Of a stretch of DNA of 62,898 nucleotides, positions 11,225-20,043 are shown one piece after another. Where the stretch lies: positions 1 through 62,898 of the forward strand of contig JAPLAO010000208.1 in NCBI GenBank assembly GCA_026393245.1, read 5' to 3'. The stretch is from Mycobacterium sp. (GTDB lineage: Bacteria; Actinomycetota; Actinomycetes; Mycobacteriales; Mycobacteriaceae). The stretch's first letter is position 1, and each line of letters begins with the position of its first letter. The position numbers and the translations under genes are program-made. Under the pieces are notes generated by a model, which was given only the letters and a program-made list of their open reading frames with translations, was not told where the DNA came from and did not search any database.

Positions 11225-11945
11225 GGGACTTCTCGAGAGGTTTCTCGAAGTACAGCGCGACACTCTTGCCCGCCACCGGATTGAGTACAGCCTCGGCAAC
11301 CCGGGTCAAGGCCGGCTTGCTCATCATGTCCCACACCAGCAGCTTGTGATAGGCCTTGACCGCCGGATGATCGTTATTATTCACGCCCACAGCGCATTTC
11401 AGCCACCAGTACGGCGAGTGCAATGCGTGCGCGTGATGCGAGCCGGTGAACCGGACACCCCGGGCCTGCACCTTCGCCCGAAGTTCGTCGGCCTGGTAGA
11501 TCCGGATATGGCCGCCCTCATTGGCGTGGTAGGTATCGGACAGCATCCAGCAGATCTTCTCCGGCAGCCACCGCGGCACCGTGATCGCCAGCGAACCGCC
11601 CGGTCGCAGGACCCGGACCAGTTCAGCGATCGCACCGTGGTCGTCGGGTACATGCTCGAGGATTTCTGAGGCGATCACCACGTCGAAGGCGCCGTCCGAA
11701 TAGGGCAGCGCCAGGGCGTCGCCCACGACCACCTGGGCCTTGGCTGACGCGGGTGCCTCACCGGCCTGGCCCATTGCCTGCAGCATGGTGTCGACCTCGG
11801 CGAGTTCCTCAGCGTCCTGGTCGAAGGCGATCACATCGGCGCCGCGGCGGTAGGCCTCGTAGCTGTGTCGGCCGGCGCCAGCCCCGACGTCGATGACCTT
11901 GGTACCCGGTCCGACACCGAGGCGGTCGTAATCCACCGTCAGCAC
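11211..11945 (-). CDS. Class I SAM-dependent methyltransferase
   Basis: A 244-aa methyltransferase: VIDVGAGAGRHSYEAYRRG is motif I, VIAFDQD motif II, VVVGDALALPYSDGAFDVVIASEILEHV motifs III and IV, followed by VLRPGGSLAITVPRW. The GTG at 11945 overlaps the glycosyltransferase stop by seven bases (GTGCTGA), which decides the start over a longer open frame to 12086. Central gene of a three-gene coupled operon; it could methylate a sugar placed by the glycosyltransferase. Confidence 0.82.
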
Positions 11946-13207
11946 GGTTCGTCGACCGCCTCGATCTCGCGACGGTGCGAACCGGTGCGCTCGATGGCCC
12001 GGGAATAGACGCGCACCGTCTGCGCGGCCACCGATTCCCAACTGAACACGTCCAGCGCACGCCTGCGTCCCGCGGTCCCCAGCCACTGTCGGCGTCCCGG
12101 GGAGTCGAGCAGACGACTCAGTGCGCCCGTGAGTTCGTCAACATTGCCGGGGGCGACGAGGTCTGCGCATTCACCACCCGAGCCGAGAACCTCCGGCAGG
12201 GCGCCCGCGCGGCTGGCGACGATCGGTGTTCCGCTGGCCATCGCCTCGACAGCCGGCAGCGAGAAACCCTCGTATAGCGAAGGGATGCAGGCAATCTCGG
12301 CGGAGGCGAACAGCGCGGCCAGATCGGAGTCGGACAGGCCGCTGACGACACGCACGATATCGGAGATCCCCAATTCGGCGATCAGCTTCTCGGTGGGTCC
12401 GTTGGGTTCGAGCTTGGCCACCAGTTGCAACTCCACGTCGTGACCGGCGCGCAATCGGGCTACCGCCTGCAGCAGGTGTCCGATGCCCTTCAGCGGGCGG
12501 TCGGCCGAAGAAATAGCGATGATGCGGCCCGGAACCCGCGGCGCATCAGCCGGTTTGAACTGCTCGGTGTCCACCCCCAACGGGACGACATGCAGTTGAT
12601 CGGGGCGTACGCCGAAGTCGTCGGCGATATCAGCCGCCGATGACGACGACACCGTCAGCAGGTCCGGGATGCGGCGCGCCACCTTCTTCTGCATGCTGGT
12701 GAACCCGTACCAGCGGTGTACCGAGGGCTTGCGCCACCACGTCGCCGCGTCGAGGTCGAGTACGCGGTCCCGGGTAATGGGGTGGTGGACGGTGGCCACG
12801 ACCGGCAGGTGCGCCGCGATATCAAGTAGGCCGGTGCCGAGGCACTGATTGTCGTGCACCACATCGAACTCCGCACTGCGTTCGGCGAGCAGTCGCGCCA
12901 CCCGAAGACTGAAGGTTCGGGGTTCGCCGAAACCACCGGTCCACATGGTGCCCAGCTCGAGTGCGTCGACGCGGTCGCGGATTTCGCGGATATGCGGAAC
13001 CCGGAACGGATCCGGTTCGCGGTACAGATCAAGGCTGGGAACCTCGGTGAGGCGGACCCGGGGATCGAGAATCTCGGGGTAGGGCTGGCCGGAGAACACC
13101 TCGACCTGGTGGCCGAGTTCGACCAGACCCCGACTCAGGTGGCGAACGTAAACGCCCTGGCCACCGCAGTGCGTCTTACTGCGGTAGGACAGCAGCGCGA
13201 TGCGCAT
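11939..13207 (-). CDS. GT4-family glycosyltransferase
   Basis: A 422-aa GT-B retaining glycosyltransferase. The N-terminus has a Gly-rich loop (THCGGQGVYVRHLSRGL), which commonly contacts the nucleotide sugar. The C-terminal half carries SSADRPLKGIGHLL and the E-x7-E motif in PSLYEGFSLPAVEAMASG, both typical of GT4. ATG 13207 has GGAG seven bases upstream; GTG 13213 is an alternative. It leads the operon with the methyltransferase and barrel protein. Donor and acceptor unknown. Confidence 0.85.
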   Translation of the reverse strand: MRIALLSYRSKTHCGGQGVYVRHLSRGLVELGHQVEVFSGQPYPEILDPRVRLTEVPSLDLYREPDPFRVPHIREIRDRVDALELGTMWTGGFGEPRTFSLRVARLLAERSAEFDVVHDNQCLGTGLLDIAAHLPVVATVHHPITRDRVLDLDAATWWRKPSVHRWYGFTSMQKKVARRIPDLLTVSSSSAADIADDFGVRPDQLHVVPLGVDTEQFKPADAPRVPGRIIAISSADRPLKGIGHLLQAVARLRAGHDVELQLVAKLEPNGPTEKLIAELGISDIVRVVSGLSDSDLAALFASAEIACIPSLYEGFSLPAVEAMASGTPIVASRAGALPEVLGSGGECADLVAPGNVDELTGALSRLLDSPGRRQWLGTAGRRRALDVFSWESVAAQTVRVYSRAIERTGSHRREIEAVDEPC

Positions 13208-13361
13208 GCTCACACTCCGCCGAGGGCCGAGAGCGGTGCGCCGAGCGAACTGGACATGTGTCCACCCTATATTTCGACCAGCTAACTATGCAAAGCGGGT
13301 CGCGCGGCCCGACTACCGCCGAGGGGCGCCGCGGACCGGGCGTGACCCGTCACGTGAGCCG

Positions 13362-16295
13362 TCACCAGCCCGTGGACAGCACCCGGTCAAGCATGGCGAC
13401 GAAGAAGTCAGCGGACTCCCGGGTGAGGCACATCGGTGGCTTCATCTTCAGCACGTTCTGACGATCGCCGGTGGGCTGCACGATCACCCCGAGTTGCAGC
13501 ATCCGCTCGCAGATCGCGGTGGTCTCTTCCACAGCCGGTTCCAGCGTGGAGCGGTCCCGCACCAACTCGACACCCATGTAGAGGCCGCTGCCGTGGACCG
13601 TGCCGATCAACGGGTGACGGGTGCCCAGGTCGAGGATCCGGGCCTTGAGATGATCGCCGACGGTGAGCGCGTTCTCCTGGAGCCGTTCGGTTTCGATCAC
13701 CTCCAGGACGGTGAGGCCCACCACACACGACACCGGACTGCCGCCGGCGGAGGAGAAGAAGTAGCCCTGGGTTCGGAAGGACTCGGCGATCTCCCGGGTG
13801 GTGATCACCGCTCCCAACGGTTGGCCGTTCCCCATCGCTTTGGCGACGCAGACGATATCGGGTATCACGTCCTGCTGCTGGAATGCCCAGAACCAGCGCC
13901 CGGTCCGGCCGTAGCCGACCTGGACCTCGTCAGCGATCGCCAGACCACCCGCGGCGCGCACCGCCGCGTACACCGCCCGCAGGTAACCGTCGGGAAGGGC
14001 CATGCCGCCGGCATTGCCATAGAACGCTTCGGCGATGAACGCCGCCGGTGGATATCCCTGGGCGGCAAGGCCTTCGATGATCGCCACCGCTTCCGGTGCG
14101 TATTTCGACGCCTCTGTGCCGCGGTGTTCGCCCCGAAAAGCGTTGGGGGAGGGCACGGTGTGTACCCACGATGGTCGGGTGGAAAGCGCGTTGGGGTTGT
14201 CGGCGATCGAGGTCGAGATCGCGTCGGTGGCGTAGGTCCAGCCGTGGTAGGCCTCGGCGACGGCGACGATGTCGTTGCGGCCGGTGGTTGCCATCGCCAG
14301 CCGCAACGCGAGATCGTCGGATTCAGACCCGGAGTTGACCAGGAACACGGTGTCCAGTGGATCGGGCAGGGTGGCGGCGAGGCGCGCCGAAAATTCCGCC
14401 ACGGCGGCGTAGTTGAACCGTGAATTCGTGTTGAGCCGCCGCCACTGCCGGGCGACGGCGTCGGCCACCGCCGGGTGTCCGTGGCCGAGGACCGCGACGT
14501 TGTTGACCATGTCCAGATAACTGCGGCCGTCGGTCCCGATCAGGTGTTCGCGCCAGCCGCGCTCGATGCGGGGCGGATGGTCGTAGTAGTGCTCCTGCAC
14601 CTCGGCAAATGCCAGTGCTCGCCGGTGCCGCAAGGTGGCGGCGTCCTCGACCGGTTGCACCGTCGGCGCCAACCCCAGCAGCACGGCGGGGTCACTGACA
14701 CGGTGCAGCCAACCTGCCGCGTATTCGGGCCGAATGAAATCGGGCACCGGGGCGTCATCTGGTGCTCCGTTGGGAGGGTGGCGCAGGCATTGGATCCAAA
14801 CCGGCTCCGCAATGGTGCCCAGGGCTGTGCCCGCGGTCACGCTCCGCCCGGGGACCGTGGCGTCGTCTAGTCGTAGTCCGCCCCGAATTTTCACGGTCCC
14901 TGCAGCTCCGGTCACCGACAGGGCCCGACCGTCGTCGTCGAGATCCAGGACCCCGGACCACGGCGCGGTCAGCGGCAGGGGCGTCGCCGGCCACAGCCGG
15001 ATGCCGGTAGCCACCGTGGCAGGCGAGGAATCGCTGCGTGTGGCCGATCGGGTGAGGCAGGCTTGACCGAACGTGGTGAGCACGGCTGAAGCTCCACCCG
15101 CGATGGCGTTGCGGGCGAGGCGGTCTTCGCAGTCGGCCTCCAGCCACGCCCCGGCGTCCATCGCGTCGGATTCCGTCGACAGGTCGAGACGCACGATGTC
15201 GTGCAAATCGAGTCCGGCGATGAGCGGTGCATCCCCGGTGACGGGCTCCGCCGGGCGGGCCACACCCAGCACATGTCGAATATGCGCGGTCATAACGTCA
15301 AGGGGTAGCCGTGTGGCGCGTTCGAAGGCCCGCCATTCGATTCCCAGCGCATTGGTCGTATAGGCGTTATCCGCGTCGATCGATGACTGTTGCAGGCCGC
15401 TGACGACCAGCACAGCCGATCGCAGAACGATGAGGGGCCACAGCGCCTCAATCTCCGCCGGCCCCAATGGGCGCACGGCGTGAAAGGCGGCGATCGCCGG
15501 GAGGGCGGTGGTGGCTTCGGCGCCGTTGTGGCGCAGCACCGAGGTGGCGGCGACCGCCAACTCGGATACCGTCCACGAGCGGGTGAGATCACCGAAGTCG
15601 ATAAGACCATCGGGCATTCCGACGGGATCGCACACCACGTTATCGCCGGTGACGTCGCCGTGAATCACCTGCACAGGAAGATCATCCGCGAGGTCGGCCA
15701 CCACCTGCCACGCAGCCACCGCGGCTGATTCCACCGCCTCGCGCTGAGTTGCGATCTTGACATGCGGAGCAAGCACTTCGACGGTGCGGATACCGTGGCG
15801 CAGATCCCACTGCAATACCCGGTCGACGCCGGGGTGGTCGAACGCCGCAAGCGCGCGGCAGGTTCGGCCTGCCAAGTCCCCGAGGGCCGCCGCCCGGGCT
15901 GGGCTCAGATGCATGCCTTCATCGAGTGTTCCACCGGACAGATAGGTGATGACTCGCGCGAACAACGGTCCGTCATCATCGATCTGCGCGATCGACGGCA
16001 CACCTACGGGCTCAATGTTCGTCGCGGTACGGATTCCCTCGCCGGCCACGATGAAGGCTGCGGCGGCGTCCTGAGCCTGCAATTCGATGAGGGTGAAGGC
16101 GGGATTGGCGATCTTGAGCACCCCAACCGGGTTTCCGGAGGCGTCGTGCAGCAGGAAGTTGGCGTCCTGCTGGCTGCCAAGGGCAGAGATTTGGGTTTGC
16201 ACCCCGAAGTGGTTCGCAGCGATATCCCCGGCCTGCTCCGCGGTGATCGCCGGTACCGGCAATTCAACGGATGCGAAGAAGTCGAACGGTGTCAT
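13362..16295 (-). CDS. Three-domain class III aminotransferase with N-terminal APH-like kinase domain
   Basis: A 977-aa protein. Residues about 30-330 are APH-like (VIHGDVTGDNVV and GLIDFGDL). About 370-540 is a small beta-rich region resembling the M23/biotinyl-like insert (GRSVTAGTALGTIAEPVWIQ). About 560-977 is a complete fold-type I, class III PLP aminotransferase with NSGSESDDLALRLA, AYHGWTY, IADEVQVGYGRTG and the PLP Lys in CVAKAMGNGQPLGA. The same domain order occurs in proteins related to phospholyases such as ETNPPL, so the kinase and PLP domains may act on one small phospho-amine; that is inference. The start has GAGGGA upstream. Divergent from pncA. Confidence 0.85.
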   Translation of the reverse strand: MTPFDFFASVELPVPAITAEQAGDIAANHFGVQTQISALGSQQDANFLLHDASGNPVGVLKIANPAFTLIELQAQDAAAAFIVAGEGIRTATNIEPVGVPSIAQIDDDGPLFARVITYLSGGTLDEGMHLSPARAAALGDLAGRTCRALAAFDHPGVDRVLQWDLRHGIRTVEVLAPHVKIATQREAVESAAVAAWQVVADLADDLPVQVIHGDVTGDNVVCDPVGMPDGLIDFGDLTRSWTVSELAVAATSVLRHNGAEATTALPAIAAFHAVRPLGPAEIEALWPLIVLRSAVLVVSGLQQSSIDADNAYTTNALGIEWRAFERATRLPLDVMTAHIRHVLGVARPAEPVTGDAPLIAGLDLHDIVRLDLSTESDAMDAGAWLEADCEDRLARNAIAGGASAVLTTFGQACLTRSATRSDSSPATVATGIRLWPATPLPLTAPWSGVLDLDDDGRALSVTGAAGTVKIRGGLRLDDATVPGRSVTAGTALGTIAEPVWIQCLRHPPNGAPDDAPVPDFIRPEYAAGWLHRVSDPAVLLGLAPTVQPVEDAATLRHRRALAFAEVQEHYYDHPPRIERGWREHLIGTDGRSYLDMVNNVAVLGHGHPAVADAVARQWRRLNTNSRFNYAAVAEFSARLAATLPDPLDTVFLVNSGSESDDLALRLAMATTGRNDIVAVAEAYHGWTYATDAISTSIADNPNALSTRPSWVHTVPSPNAFRGEHRGTEASKYAPEAVAIIEGLAAQGYPPAAFIAEAFYGNAGGMALPDGYLRAVYAAVRAAGGLAIADEVQVGYGRTGRWFWAFQQQDVIPDIVCVAKAMGNGQPLGAVITTREIAESFRTQGYFFSSAGGSPVSCVVGLTVLEVIETERLQENALTVGDHLKARILDLGTRHPLIGTVHGSGLYMGVELVRDRSTLEPAVEETTAICERMLQLGVIVQPTGDRQNVLKMKPPMCLTRESADFFVAMLDRVLSTGW

Positions 16296-16361
16296 CAGTT
16301 CCCTCGTGATTCGGCGGCTTCACTGTACTGCCGTCGCTCGCCGTGTAATCCGGTCGGCCGA

Positions 16362-16367
16362 TACGGT
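16362..16367 (+). promoter_or_regulatory. Leaderless -10 candidate of pncA
   Basis: TACGGT, six bases, then ATG 16374. Confidence 0.5.
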
Positions 16368-16373
16368 GAGTGG

Positions 16374-16922
16374 ATGCGGGCGCTGGTGATCGTCGATGTG
16401 CAGAACGACTTCTGCGAGGGCGGGTCGCTTGCGGTCGACGGTGGCGCATCGGTGGCGCGAGCGATCGCCGCACTGCTCGCCGGTGACCATGGTTATGACT
16501 TCGTGGTCGCGACGAAGGATTTCCACATCGACCCGGGGACACATTTCTCCGACAATCCGGATTACGTCTCGTCCTGGCCGAGACACTGCGTCGCGCGCAC
16601 GCCCGGCGCCGAACTTCACCCGGACCTCGATAGCGCGTCGATCGAGGCGGTGTTCCCCAAGGGTGCCTACGCGGCGGCCTACAGCGGATTCGAGGGAACG
16701 GCCGACGGGGTGGGTCTGGCCGACTGGTTACGCTCCCGCGGGGTAGACGAGGTGGACGTGGTCGGTATCGCCACCGATTACTGCGTGCGTGCCACCGCGA
16801 TGGATGCAGTTGCGTGCGGCTTCACGACGCGCGTTCTGGTCGATCTGACGGCCGGGGTGGCCGGCGGCAGTACGGCGACGGCACTGGCCGATATGCGCGG
16901 CGCCGGCGTTGAACTGATCTGA
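16374..16922 (+). CDS. pncA: Nicotinamidase/pyrazinamidase PncA
   Basis: A 182-aa isochorismatase-fold amidase converting nicotinamide to nicotinate for NAD salvage; the family also converts pyrazinamide to pyrazinoic acid. The N-terminus MRALVIVDVQNDFCEGGSLA is nearly that of M. tuberculosis PncA. Catalytic Asp8, Lys96 and Cys137 (ATDYC) and metal ligands Asp49, His51, His57 and His71 are all present. A long in-frame extension upstream exists but is non-homologous; the start at 16374 fits the family and a leaderless promoter. The tuberculosis ATDHC becomes ATDYC here, next to the catalytic Cys. Confidence 0.96.
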   Translation: MRALVIVDVQNDFCEGGSLAVDGGASVARAIAALLAGDHGYDFVVATKDFHIDPGTHFSDNPDYVSSWPRHCVARTPGAELHPDLDSASIEAVFPKGAYAAAYSGFEGTADGVGLADWLRSRGVDEVDVVGIATDYCVRATAMDAVACGFTTRVLVDLTAGVAGGSTATALADMRGAGVELI

Positions 16923-16943
16923 GGCGCCTGCCGCTGGTGGCAC

Positions 16944-17600
16944 TCAGCGTCGCTGGCGCAGGGATTCCCAGTCGTGTTCGGCTTCCAACTGGGCGATCAA
17001 CCGCCCGGTGCGGTCCTTGAGCAACAGGGTAAACCCAAGGCCCACAACGATTCCCAGAACCAGTGCCACCCAGGAGAACCGGGACAGCCACTTCTCGGCG
17101 GCCAAACCCAGGAAGTACACCACGGCGGTGGTACCGCCGGCCCAGCAGATCGCGCCGGCTGCGTTGGCCGCCAGGAAATGCCGGTAGCGCATATGCAGTG
17201 CACCGGCCAGCGGCCCGGCCAGGATCCGCAGCAGCGCGATGAACCGGCCGAAGAACACCGCCCACACGCCCCATCGGGAGAACAGTTGCTTGGCCAGGGC
17301 GACATGGCCGGTTCCGAAATGTTTCGGGAAGCGGTTACCGAGGCGTTCGAACAGTGACATCCCGTATCGCCGGCCGATGCTGTACCCGATGGAGTCGCCG
17401 ATGATCGCTCCGGTGATGGCGGCGACGCCGACCCAGACCGGGCTGATGTCGAGGTTCTCCCGCGAGGACAGCAGTGCGGCGCTGACCAGGGCGATCTCGC
17501 CGGGCAGGGGGATGCCGAGGCTCTCCAGCCCGATGACCAGTCCCACGGTCAGATACACCGCCAGTGCCGGGATGGATTCCAGGAACGGCTCGATCGTCAC
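16944..17600 (-). CDS. DedA/SNARE-associated-type membrane protein
   Basis: A 218-aa protein of the DedA superfamily, thought to act as lipid scramblases or transporters. Signatures are GLESLGIPLPGEIALVSAA, GDSIGYSIGRRYG, FGRFIALLRILAGPLAGAL and ICWAGGTTAVVYFLG, with about five membrane segments. GTG 17600 matches the N-terminus of mycobacterial DedA homologues, so I prefer it to the more upstream in-frame start at 17681. It converges with pncA. Confidence 0.9.
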   Translation of the reverse strand: MTIEPFLESIPALAVYLTVGLVIGLESLGIPLPGEIALVSAALLSSRENLDISPVWVGVAAITGAIIGDSIGYSIGRRYGMSLFERLGNRFPKHFGTGHVALAKQLFSRWGVWAVFFGRFIALLRILAGPLAGALHMRYRHFLAANAAGAICWAGGTTAVVYFLGLAAEKWLSRFSWVALVLGIVVGLGFTLLLKDRTGRLIAQLEAEHDWESLRQRR

Positions 17601-17664
17601 CTCTCCAGGATGCCTTATCGGGGAGGCGGCTTCGCAATCCACGCCAGCTGTCGTAGGCCAACCT

Positions 17665-17985
17665 TCAGGTGGCCAGTCCAAGAAACACGATGAGCGACCG
17701 CTCGAGGTCCGCCATCAGTGTCGTGGGCACGCGGCCGATACGGGCTCCGAGATTCGCCCGTCGGACCGTGGTGATCTTGTCGAGCATCGCGAAACTCGGC
17801 TGGCTGATGCCGGTCGCGGCAGGTATGGCGACGCGCGATATCGAGGCGTCGACAACGGTTGTGGTCAGCGGAATGACGACGACAGAGTCGGTCGCGGAGA
17901 ACAAATCGTCCTGGATGATGAGCGCCGGACGAGGTTTTGCCGCGTAGACGCCGCCGGAGACGGTCCATAGCTCGCCGCGGTTCAC
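17665..17985 (-). CDS. MazF/PemK-family toxin
   Basis: A 106-aa endoribonuclease-type toxin: NRGELWTV at the N-terminus, RPALIIQDD carrying the conserved Arg, VVVIPLTTT with the catalytic-region Thr, and a C-terminal LIVFLGL helix. GTG 17985 overlaps the antitoxin stop by four bases (GTGA), the normal arrangement for a type II pair. It should cleave mRNA when the antitoxin is degraded. Target sequence unknown. Confidence 0.87.
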   Translation of the reverse strand: MNRGELWTVSGGVYAAKPRPALIIQDDLFSATDSVVVIPLTTTVVDASISRVAIPAATGISQPSFAMLDKITTVRRANLGARIGRVPTTLMADLERSLIVFLGLAT

Positions 17986-18191
17986 TCCTGACCGACCTGT
18001 TCCGAAATCGCCTCCACGAAGTCCATATCGTCGCTGCCCTGGTCGGCTTCAGCGAGCGCGAGCGCCTCGCGGTGGGCCTCCGCTGCGAACGCCTCCGAGC
18101 GGACGTCAGGTACCCAGACCTGGACTGGGCGATACCCGCGTTGGCGCATCCGCTGGCGGTATTCGCTGGACCGCTGAGTCGACGTACCCAT
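17982..18191 (-). CDS. MazE-family antitoxin (DUF3018-like)
   Basis: A 69-aa protein. The N-terminal RRQRMRQRGYRPVQVWVPD-like segment (from SSEYRQRM on) is typical of DUF3018/MazE antitoxins that bind DNA as dimers. The acidic C-terminal tail (DQGSDDMDFVEAISEQ) is the probable toxin-binding part. ATG 18191 is used; GTG 18194 directly precedes it. An 8-bp inverted repeat lies immediately upstream and is a likely autoregulatory operator. Confidence 0.85.
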   Translation of the reverse strand: MGTSTQRSSEYRQRMRQRGYRPVQVWVPDVRSEAFAAEAHREALALAEADQGSDDMDFVEAISEQVGQE

Positions 18192-18199
18192 CACTCAAT

Positions 18200-18227
18200 G
18201 TTGCATGAAACGGCTGTCGCATGCAAC
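18200..18227. promoter_or_regulatory. Inverted repeat, candidate antitoxin operator
   Basis: GTTGCATG (18200-18207) and CATGCAAC (18220-18227) are perfect inverted copies separated by 12 bp. They start nine bases upstream of the antitoxin ATG. Confidence 0.55.
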
Positions 18228-18241
18228 GGATTCCGGTCTGC

Positions 18242-19087
18242 TCAGGCGGATATCGCCACCCGCTTGCGCCGGTAGAGCGTGCCGAAAGCGAGCAGGATCA
18301 GGCTGATCAGCAGGATCGCGGTGGCCAGCACGTTGATCTGGGGCGGCACCGCCGCCTTGGTGGCCGCGTTGACGTACAGCGGATAGGTGACCGTCGACCC
18401 GCTGACGAAGTAGGTGATGATGAAGTCGTCCAGCGAGAGCGCGAACGACAACATCGCTGCCGCGATGATGCCGGGCACGATCAACGGCAGCGTCACGCGG
18501 AAGAACGTGCGCACCGGACTGGCGCCCAGATCCATCGAGGCGTCTTCCAGTGTCCAGTCGAAACCGCGGATGCGGGCACGCACCGTCATCGCGATGAAAC
18601 TGATCTCGAAGGCCACGTGTGCGATCAGGATCGTGACGTAGCCGGTCGGCCAGCCCATGCTGAGAAACAGCGTGAGCAGTGAGGCGCCCATCACCACCTC
18701 GGGCGAGGTCAGCGGCAACACCAGGAAGGTGTCGATCGCTTTACTTCCCCGAAAGCGTTGGCGCACCAGGGCAATCGCCACCAGGGTGCCCAGGACCAGG
18801 GCGATCAAGGTCGACACCGCGGCTACGTTGAGGCTCAGTTTGAGTGCACTGGTCAGGGCGGGATATTTGAACGGGTGCGCCCAGTTATCCAGGGTGAAGC
18901 CCTGCCAGGTGTAGTTGAACTTGCCGGCCGGAGAGTTGAACGAGAACACGATGATCACCAGGATCGGCACGAATAGGAACAGCAGCACCAGTCCGGCCAT
19001 CATCCGCAGCGCCAGATCGCCGAGTTTGAAAGTGCCCCGCACATTGCGACCCGGCTTGGTCAGCGTGACGACGGCCTGCGTGCTCAC
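18242..19087 (-). CDS. potC: PotC-type polyamine ABC transporter permease
   Basis: A 281-aa inner-membrane permease with six predicted spans. The cytoplasmic EAA-like loop reads EDASMDLGASPVRTFFRVTLPLIVPGI, the contact site for the ATPase. The order PotA-PotD-PotB-PotC on this strand matches spermidine/putrescine importers. GTG 19087 has GGAGA upstream. It is last in the transporter operon, separated from potB by three 15-bp repeats. Other compatible-solute substrates cannot be excluded. Confidence 0.86.
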   Translation of the reverse strand: MSTQAVVTLTKPGRNVRGTFKLGDLALRMMAGLVLLFLFVPILVIIVFSFNSPAGKFNYTWQGFTLDNWAHPFKYPALTSALKLSLNVAAVSTLIALVLGTLVAIALVRQRFRGSKAIDTFLVLPLTSPEVVMGASLLTLFLSMGWPTGYVTILIAHVAFEISFIAMTVRARIRGFDWTLEDASMDLGASPVRTFFRVTLPLIVPGIIAAAMLSFALSLDDFIITYFVSGSTVTYPLYVNAATKAAVPPQINVLATAILLISLILLAFGTLYRRKRVAISA

Positions 19088-19100
19088 ACTGAGTCTCCGG

Positions 19101-19145
19101 GGTGATGGCTCGGGGGGTGATGGCTCGGGGGTTGATGACTCGGGC
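19101..19145. repeat. 15-bp tandem repeat, 3 copies, in the potB-potC gap
   Basis: GGTGATGGCTCGGGG occurs at 19101-19115 and 19116-19130; GTTGATGACTCGGGC follows at 19131-19145. The array ends three bases before the potB stop (19149-19151). Confidence 0.8.
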
Positions 19146-19148
19146 GCA

Positions 19149-20024
19149 TCACACCAGATCCTCGGTACCCAGAGCCCGGGTGTAGAGCAGCACGCCGACC
19201 AGAATGAACGCCATCAGTACGAAGCTCATCGCCGCGGCCACCGGGTAGTCCTTGACCACCAGAAACTGCCTCTGAATGACGTTGCCGATCATGGTGGTCT
19301 TGGTGCTGCCCAGATAGTCGGCGTTGATGAAATCACCCACCGAGGGGATGAACACCAACAGGCTGCCGGCCAGCACGCCGGGCAGTGCTAGCGGCAGGAT
19401 CACCTTGGCGAACATCCGGCGGTTGGACGCGTAGAGATCCTTGGACGCCTCCAGCAGTCGGGCGTCGATCTTCTCCAGGCTGACATAGAGCGGCAGGATC
19501 ATGAAGATGATCCAGTTATAGGTCAGGCCTCCGATGACCGCCCAACTGGTGGACAGCAGGCGACCTTCGCTGGGCAACAGCCCCACTGTGCCGAGGGCAT
19601 TCACCACCCAGCCGCCGTCGGCGAGAATCGTTTTCCAGGCGATGGTCCGGATTAGGAATGTCACGAAGAACGGTAGGATCACCAATCCGAGAAGCAGATT
19701 CTTGTATCGCCCGGCTTTGAACGCGATGACATAGGCCAGCGGAAAGGCCAGTAGCGCGCACAGCACTGTGGCGGCGAATGCGTAACCGAACGACCGCAGG
19801 ATCTGATCACGATATTGGGTCAGCGCCTGGGTGTAATTCTCAAAATGCCACGCGAAGGTGAGCGTCGGCAGATACACCGATCCGCCCATTGTGGACAGTG
19901 AAGTGCGCAACAGCGACACGAACGGCACCACATAGAACACCCCGAGGTAGGCCAATGCAGGCAGGACCATCAGATATGGGGCGATCCTGCTGCGCTGACG
20001 GTTACTGCTGGCGACACCTGCCAT
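19149..20024 (-). CDS. potB: PotB-type polyamine ABC transporter permease
   Basis: A 291-aa permease with an N-terminal span (PYLMVLPALAYLGVFYVVPF), five further spans and the EAA-like loop EASKDLYASNRRMFAKVILPLALPGV. It pairs with PotC to form the channel. ATG 20024 lies 19 bases after the potD stop; an in-frame start at 20096 would overlap potD and adds a non-homologous Arg/Ser-rich stretch. Confidence 0.86.
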   Translation of the reverse strand: MAGVASSNRQRSRIAPYLMVLPALAYLGVFYVVPFVSLLRTSLSTMGGSVYLPTLTFAWHFENYTQALTQYRDQILRSFGYAFAATVLCALLAFPLAYVIAFKAGRYKNLLLGLVILPFFVTFLIRTIAWKTILADGGWVVNALGTVGLLPSEGRLLSTSWAVIGGLTYNWIIFMILPLYVSLEKIDARLLEASKDLYASNRRMFAKVILPLALPGVLAGSLLVFIPSVGDFINADYLGSTKTTMIGNVIQRQFLVVKDYPVAAAMSFVLMAFILVGVLLYTRALGTEDLV

Positions 20025-20043
20025 TAGACGAGAGCCATCAAGC

